Below, piece after piece: positions 60,515 through 64,000 of a DNA stretch of 64,000 nt (the first letter of the stretch is position 1; every line of letters begins with the position of its first letter). A program made the translations under genes and the position numbers. The stretch covers positions 17,025-81,024 of the forward strand of contig NZ_SMSJ01000022.1 of the NCBI RefSeq assembly GCF_004355005.1, written 5' to 3'. The DNA is from Dankookia rubra (GTDB lineage: Bacteria; Pseudomonadota; Alphaproteobacteria; Acetobacterales; Acetobacteraceae). The notes under the pieces were generated by a model, which worked only from the letters and a program-made list of their open reading frames with translations, had not been told where the DNA came from and searched no databases.

Positions 60515-61195
60515 ATGACACGGCACGGCCATGCGGTGGTGACCGGGGCCAGTTCCGGCATCGGCCTGGCGATCTGCGCGCGGCTGCTGCGCGAGGGCTG
60601 GCGGGTCACCGGGCTGAGCCGCGGCGTCCCGGCGCTCGACCATCCCGGCTTCGCGCATGTCGCGGCGGATCTGCTCGATCCCGCGGGGCTGGCGGCGGCG
60701 CTGGAGGGCTGCGCGCCGACCGCGCTGGTGCATGCGGCGGGGGTGATGCGCAGCGGCATGCTGGGCCGCCTCGACCCGGCGGCGGGGGAAGCGCTGTGGC
60801 GGCTGCATGTCGATGCCGCGTGCCGGCTGGCCGACCTGCTGGCGCCGCGGCTGCCGGAGGGCGGGCGGATCCTGCTGCTCGGCAGCCGGGCGGCCGGCGG
60901 CGCGCCGGGGCGCAGCCAGTATGCCGCGAGCAAGGCGGCGATGCTGGCGCTCGCCCGGTCCTGGGCGGCGGAGCTGCTGCCGCGCCGCATCACGGTGAAC
61001 GTGGTGGCGCCGGGCGCCACCGACACGCCGATGCTGCGCGACCCGGCGCGCGGGCCGGTCGCGCCGAAGCTGCCGCCGATCGGCCGCTACATCGCGCCGG
61101 AGGAGGTGGCGGCGCTGGTCGCCTTCCTGCTGGGGCCGGAGGCCGGGGCGATCACCGGGCAGGAGGTGATGATCTGCGGCGGGGCGTCGCTGTGA
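60515..61195 (+). CDS. short-chain dehydrogenase/reductase
   Basis: A 226-residue SDR using NAD(P)H. Cofactor motif VVTGASSGIGLAICARLL at residue about 9, LVHAAGV (NNAG equivalent), LLLGSRAAGGAPGRSQYAASKAA cut to the active-site Ser and YAASK Tyr/Lys, and the late VAPGATDTPM. Shorter than the typical 250. ATG 60515 follows GGAGAGG at 60505-60511. Divergent from the sialidase-fold gene by 92 bp, suggesting a shared regulator and substrate. Confidence 0.9.
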   Translation: MTRHGHAVVTGASSGIGLAICARLLREGWRVTGLSRGVPALDHPGFAHVAADLLDPAGLAAALEGCAPTALVHAAGVMRSGMLGRLDPAAGEALWRLHVDAACRLADLLAPRLPEGGRILLLGSRAAGGAPGRSQYAASKAAMLALARSWAAELLPRRITVNVVAPGATDTPMLRDPARGPVAPKLPPIGRYIAPEEVAALVAFLLGPEAGAITGQEVMICGGASL

Positions 61196-61268
61196 GGGAA
61201 GGCCGGGGAGAAGGTATTCTCCCCGGACCCCTCAGCTGTTTTTCCGGGTCAGCACTCGCCGCGCGGCG
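61196..61268 (+). repeat. dispersed intergenic hairpin repeat, copy D (half element)
   Basis: Fills the gap between convergent SDR and flavin-reductase genes. Perfect hairpin CCGGGGAGAA (61203-61212)/TTCTCCCCGG (61217-61226), loop GGTA, 7 nt after the SDR stop, then the shared middle GGGTCAGCACTCGCCGCGCG. It stops at the stop codon of the next gene; the far hairpin is missing. Confidence 0.85.
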
Positions 61269-61901
61269 CTAGCGGTCCTTCTGGCCCGCCGTGAAGGCGC
61301 CGCCGTCGGTGGGGCGGAGCGCCTCGAAGAGCTCGGTCACCGTGGCGTAGTCGCGGTAGCCGCAGCGGGCCAGCGGCTGCGCCGCGGCGGTGTCGAAGCG
61401 GCCGTCGCGCAGATAGGCCTCGTCGATATGCACGCCGACGACCTGGCCGATGATGATCCAGCCCTGTAGCGGCCTGCCGTCCACGTCGTGCAGCCGCATC
61501 GAATGCACTACCTTGCATTCCAGCGCGGCCGGCGCGGCGGCGACGCGCGGCGCGCGCACCACGCGGCAGGGCGCGGTCTCGAGCCCCGCCGCGGCGAACT
61601 CGCTCTCGCCCTCGGCCAGCGCGCCGGAGGAAACGTTCATCGCGTCGAACAGCGGCCGGGTGCAGAGGTTGAAGACGAACTCGCCGGACTCGATGGCATT
61701 GGCGGCGCTGTGCTTCATCGTCTCCGAGGTGAAGGCCAGCATCGGCGGGCTGGAATGCACCGCGTTGAAGAAGCTGTAGGGCGCCAGGTTGGGCCGCCCC
61801 TGCGCGTCGAGGCTGGAGATCCAGCCGATCGGCCTTGGCGCGATGATCGCCTTGAAGGGGTCGTGCGGCAGGCCGTGGCCGTGGCGGGGTTCGTAGAACA
61901 T
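61269..61901 (-). CDS. flavin reductase-like protein
   Basis: A 210-residue FMN-binding split-barrel protein of the flavin reductase family: it opens MFYEPRHGHGLPHDPFKAII, then APRPIGWISSLDAQGRPNLA, PYSFFNAVHSSPPMLAFTSE, and later CKVVHSMRLHDVDGRPLQGW. Such proteins reduce flavin for oxygenases or are FMN oxidoreductases. ATG 61901 matches the family start. Follows the globin gene by 28 bp, so the two are likely co-transcribed. Confidence 0.9.
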   Translation of the reverse strand: MFYEPRHGHGLPHDPFKAIIAPRPIGWISSLDAQGRPNLAPYSFFNAVHSSPPMLAFTSETMKHSAANAIESGEFVFNLCTRPLFDAMNVSSGALAEGESEFAAAGLETAPCRVVRAPRVAAAPAALECKVVHSMRLHDVDGRPLQGWIIIGQVVGVHIDEAYLRDGRFDTAAAQPLARCGYRDYATVTELFEALRPTDGGAFTAGQKDR

Positions 61902-61929
61902 GGGCGGGTGCGGGCCTTCCTGGGTCTGG

Positions 61930-62340
61930 CTATGCCGGTGGTGTCCAGGCGGCATCCTCGCGGTTCCGCATGTGCCGCGCCAGATGCTCGACCTGCGGCA
62001 TCACCGCCGCGGTCAGCGCCGCGTCCGTCACCGTCTCCGCCCAGGCCTGGCGGAAGCAGAGCAGCCAACCCTGGATCTCCGCCGCGGCGATCGGCGCGTG
62101 CAGGTGGCGGCGGCGCAGCATCGGGTGGCCGTGCTTCTGCACATAGACCGGCGGGCCGCCGAGCCAGCCGGTCAGGTAGTCGAAGAGCTTCTGCTCGGAG
62201 CCCTCGAGGCTCGGCGGGTGGACGGCGCGGCAGGCAGCGGCTTCGGGCAGCGTGTCCATCAGCGCGTAGAAGCGGCGGGTCAGGCGGCGGACGCCATCCT
62301 CGCCGCCGATGCGGTCATAGGGGGTGGGGGCTTCGGGCAT
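61930..62340 (-). CDS. truncated hemoglobin (group II-like)
   Basis: A 136-residue globin of the 2-over-2 type: TPYDRIGGEDGVRRLTRRFY, then LEGSEQKLFDYLTGWLGGPP, VYVQKHGHPMLRRRHLHAPI with the proximal His, and WLLCFRQAWAETV, whose Trp is the group II hallmark. These bind oxygen or NO and are often linked to oxygen chemistry or nitrosative stress. A gene for a flavin reductase follows 28 bp downstream on the same strand, which could serve as its electron donor (inference). Confidence 0.9.
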   Translation of the reverse strand: MPEAPTPYDRIGGEDGVRRLTRRFYALMDTLPEAAACRAVHPPSLEGSEQKLFDYLTGWLGGPPVYVQKHGHPMLRRRHLHAPIAAAEIQGWLLCFRQAWAETVTDAALTAAVMPQVEHLARHMRNREDAAWTPPA

Positions 62341-62361
62341 AAGGGTGTTGGTCCAGGGGAA

Positions 62362-62509
62362 AAGGAAGATTGGGGAGGGAAAAGTATTCCCTCCCCAAAC
62401 CCCACCCTTCCTTTTTGTGAGTCTGGCACTCGCCGCGCGAAGGGTGCCGACTCCCAGAAATAGATGAGGGGGCTTGGGGGAGAATACCTTCTCCCCCAAC
62501 CTTACTTTG
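62362..62509 (-). repeat. dispersed intergenic hairpin repeat, copy E (full length)
   Basis: Between the MFS gene (stop at 62510, minus strand) and the globin start. MFS-proximal hairpin TTGGGGGAGAA (62474-62484)/TTCTCCCCCAA (62489-62499), loop TACC, 10 nt after the stop. Far hairpin TTGGGGAGGGAA (62370-62381)/TTCCCTCCCCAA (62387-62398). Nearly identical to the copy at 14.9 kb over both stems and the middle TAGATGAGGGGGC segment. Confidence 0.88.
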
Positions 62510-63721
62510 TCAGGCCGGCACCGGCTCCGCCCGCTGCAGCCGCAGCCAGCCAACCGCCAGGATCGCCACCGCCAGCAGCCCGAAGGCGTACCAGTTCAGC
62601 GGGTACCAGCCCTGGCGCTCGTGCAGGAAGCCGGCCAGGAAGCTGGCGCTCGCCGTGGTGCCGAAGACCAGGAAGTCGTTCAGCGCCTGGGTCTTGCCGC
62701 GCTCGTTCGGCCGGTAGCAGGTGGTGACCAGCGTGGTCGCGCCGACGAACAGGAAATTCCAGCCGAAGCCGTTCAGGGTCAGGGCGATGCGGAAATGCCA
62801 TTCCGTCTCGCCCATCAGTCCGGCGGCGATGCCGCCGCCCATGACCAGGATGCCGGCGACCATGACGTTGGTGGTGCCGAAGCGGGTGATCAGGTTGCCG
62901 GTGAAGAAGGCCGGCACGAACATGCCCATCACGTGCAGGAAGATGACCCAATGCGCTTCCGTGTGCGGCAGGCCGCAGGCGACGATCGCCAGCGGCGAGG
63001 CGCTCATCAGGAAGGACATCATCCCGAAGGCCGCCATGGCGGAGGCGACGGCGACGATGAAGCGCGGCTGCGCGGCGATCTCCCGCAGCGGCCGCGGCGG
63101 CGCGATGGCGGCGGCCCCGGCGACGGCCGGCGGCGGCGCCATGCTGGGGAAGCGGATAAAGGACATGATGGTGAAGACGGTGAGGTGGATGCCGACCATC
63201 GCGCCATAGGTCGCCAGGTACAGCGGCATGACCTGGTCGTGGGTGATCCGCACCAGGGACGGCCCGATGATGCCGGCGACCACGCCGCCCGCGGTGACCC
63301 AGGAGATCGCCCGGGCGCGGTAGGCCGGCGGGGCGAGCTCGACCGCGGCGAAGCGGTACATCTGCAGGCTGGCGACGGCATAGCCCAGGATCAGCCCGCC
63401 GAGGCACATCAGCAGGAAGATGCCGGTGTAGAGGCCGAGTCCGACGATGCTGGCGCCGGTCATCCCCATCACGGAGCCGAGCCGGAAGCCGAAGCCGCGC
63501 CCCATCCGCTGCATCAGCAGCCCGGCCGGGAAGACCGAGAGCATGACGCCGAGATGCTGCAGGGTGATCGGCAGCGTCGCCAGCTCGCGGTCCGGGAAGA
63601 AGGTCACGACCGAAAGCGCCGTCGCGGCAAACATCATCGTGTTGCCGGCCTGGCCGATCGCCTGGCAGCAGGCCAGGAGGAAGAGGTTGCGCCGCATGGC
63701 GCCGTCGAGGGTCTGCTGCAT
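62510..63721 (-). CDS. MFS transporter (single-component)
   Basis: A 403-residue, 12-helix MFS protein. The N-terminus MQQTLDGAMRRNLFLLACCQ leads into helix 1 (AIGQAGNTMMFAATALSVVT), then GVMLSVFPAGLLMQRMGRGF as motif A region, MGMTGASIVGLGLYTGIF, and RPNERGKTQALNDFLVFGTT in the second half. Family resembles uncharacterised permeases of the YbfB/MFS_1 kind; substrate unknown. A Met 10 codons upstream could also start it, but GGGAAA precedes ATG 63721. Confidence 0.82.
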   Translation of the reverse strand: MQQTLDGAMRRNLFLLACCQAIGQAGNTMMFAATALSVVTFFPDRELATLPITLQHLGVMLSVFPAGLLMQRMGRGFGFRLGSVMGMTGASIVGLGLYTGIFLLMCLGGLILGYAVASLQMYRFAAVELAPPAYRARAISWVTAGGVVAGIIGPSLVRITHDQVMPLYLATYGAMVGIHLTVFTIMSFIRFPSMAPPPAVAGAAAIAPPRPLREIAAQPRFIVAVASAMAAFGMMSFLMSASPLAIVACGLPHTEAHWVIFLHVMGMFVPAFFTGNLITRFGTTNVMVAGILVMGGGIAAGLMGETEWHFRIALTLNGFGWNFLFVGATTLVTTCYRPNERGKTQALNDFLVFGTTASASFLAGFLHERQGWYPLNWYAFGLLAVAILAVGWLRLQRAEPVPA

Positions 63722-63881
63722 CGGTTTCCCGGCGTTTCCAGCCGGGATCATTGCCGCCGGGGCCAAGGGCGGCAAGGCCACCGGGCGGGAACTGGTATGT
63801 CACAGGCGCATGCGTGCCCGGTCCTGCGCCTTGGCCCGGCCGCGCGATCCGGGCTAAGCACCGGGGTTCGGGAGCCCCGCC

Positions 63882-64000
63882 ATGAACGCCATCGCCGCTG
63901 AATCCGCCCGCCTGCTCGAGACCGCCGCCCGCGCCGCCCGCGTGGCGGCCGGCAGCCTCGCCCGCGCGCCGCGACCGGCCAAGGACGCGGCGCTGCTGGC
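63882..64000 (+). CDS. proA: probable glutamate-5-semialdehyde dehydrogenase, N-terminus only
   Basis: The first 39 codons of a gene cut by the right edge. The translation begins MNAIAAESARLLETAARAAR and continues VAAGSLARAPRPAKDAALL, closely following the ProA N-terminus (a helix rich in Ala/Arg ending in the K-x-A-AL motif). ProA makes glutamate semialdehyde for proline synthesis. GGGAG lies 7 nt ahead of ATG 63882. Too short to be certain. Confidence 0.6.
   Translation, partial: MNAIAAESARLLETAARAARVAAGSLARAPRPAKDAALL

Noticed and set aside
1-64000. tRNA, rRNA or insertion sequences
   Set aside because: No cloverleaf-like sequence with CCA-type ends, no rRNA-like conserved stretch, and no transposase frame with terminal inverted repeats was seen by eye. 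A tRNAscan or ISfinder search would settle it.

Overview
The window is GC-rich throughout (G or C at nearly every third codon position) and reads as a chromosomal segment of an alphaproteobacterium, most likely an Acetobacteraceae member of the Roseomonas type. This is inference, from the fused aroK-aroB gene, the CobS/CobT cobaltochelatase genes beside BolA and a J-domain gene, the DUF3126 protein, and several solitary Bug/TctC-type binding proteins. I see no tRNA, rRNA, insertion sequence, prophage or CRISPR array. Both ends are cut: a methyltransferase gene runs off the left edge and a probable proA runs off the right edge.

Layout. 0-9 kb: a truncated methyltransferase, an M20 amidohydrolase behind a 24-bp tandem repeat, two solitary periplasmic binding proteins, a TPR protein, a cupin, a DUF2141 protein and an orphan receiver-like protein. 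9-18 kb: an AI-2E/PerM-type permease with a long C-terminal extension, a chemoreceptor ending in a PilZ domain, a DHA2-type MFS exporter, accA, a methyltransferase and xerD with a 48-residue membrane protein upstream. 18-31 kb: fused aroKB, a copper amine oxidase, two convergent HWE/HisKA_2-type sensor kinases, DUF2889, anmK with an internal 9-residue repeat, tyrS and a second chemoreceptor. 31-39 kb: a YhdP/AsmA-like giant protein head-to-head with glnE, then bcp and two small envelope proteins. 39-45 kb: three small cytosolic genes, bolA, a J-domain gene, cobS, cobT and a phytase-like esterase.

45-55 kb holds a complete assimilatory nitrate operon: narK-type transporter, nirB, nirD, nasA, a shortened cysG-like gene and a PP2C phosphatase/Ser-Thr kinase fusion, with gaps of 19 bp or less or with overlaps. 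It is preceded by an AT-rich promoter region and an untranslated leader whose hairpins have hexaloops fitting the A1/G4 pattern recognised by ANTAR antiterminators such as NasT. The transporter brings in nitrate, NasA reduces it to nitrite, NirBD reduces nitrite to ammonium, and the SUMT domain of the CysG-like protein makes the siroheme precursor for NirB. 55-61 kb is a catabolic-looking cluster with three Bug receptors, a cupin, a sialidase-fold protein and an SDR. 61-64 kb has a flavin reductase, a truncated globin, an MFS transporter and the start of proA.

The most distinctive non-coding feature is a dispersed intergenic repeat of about 75-170 bp found five times. Every copy lies in the same orientation and starts 7-21 nt after a stop codon. 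It has one strong hairpin near the stop codon and, in full copies, a second hairpin at the far end.
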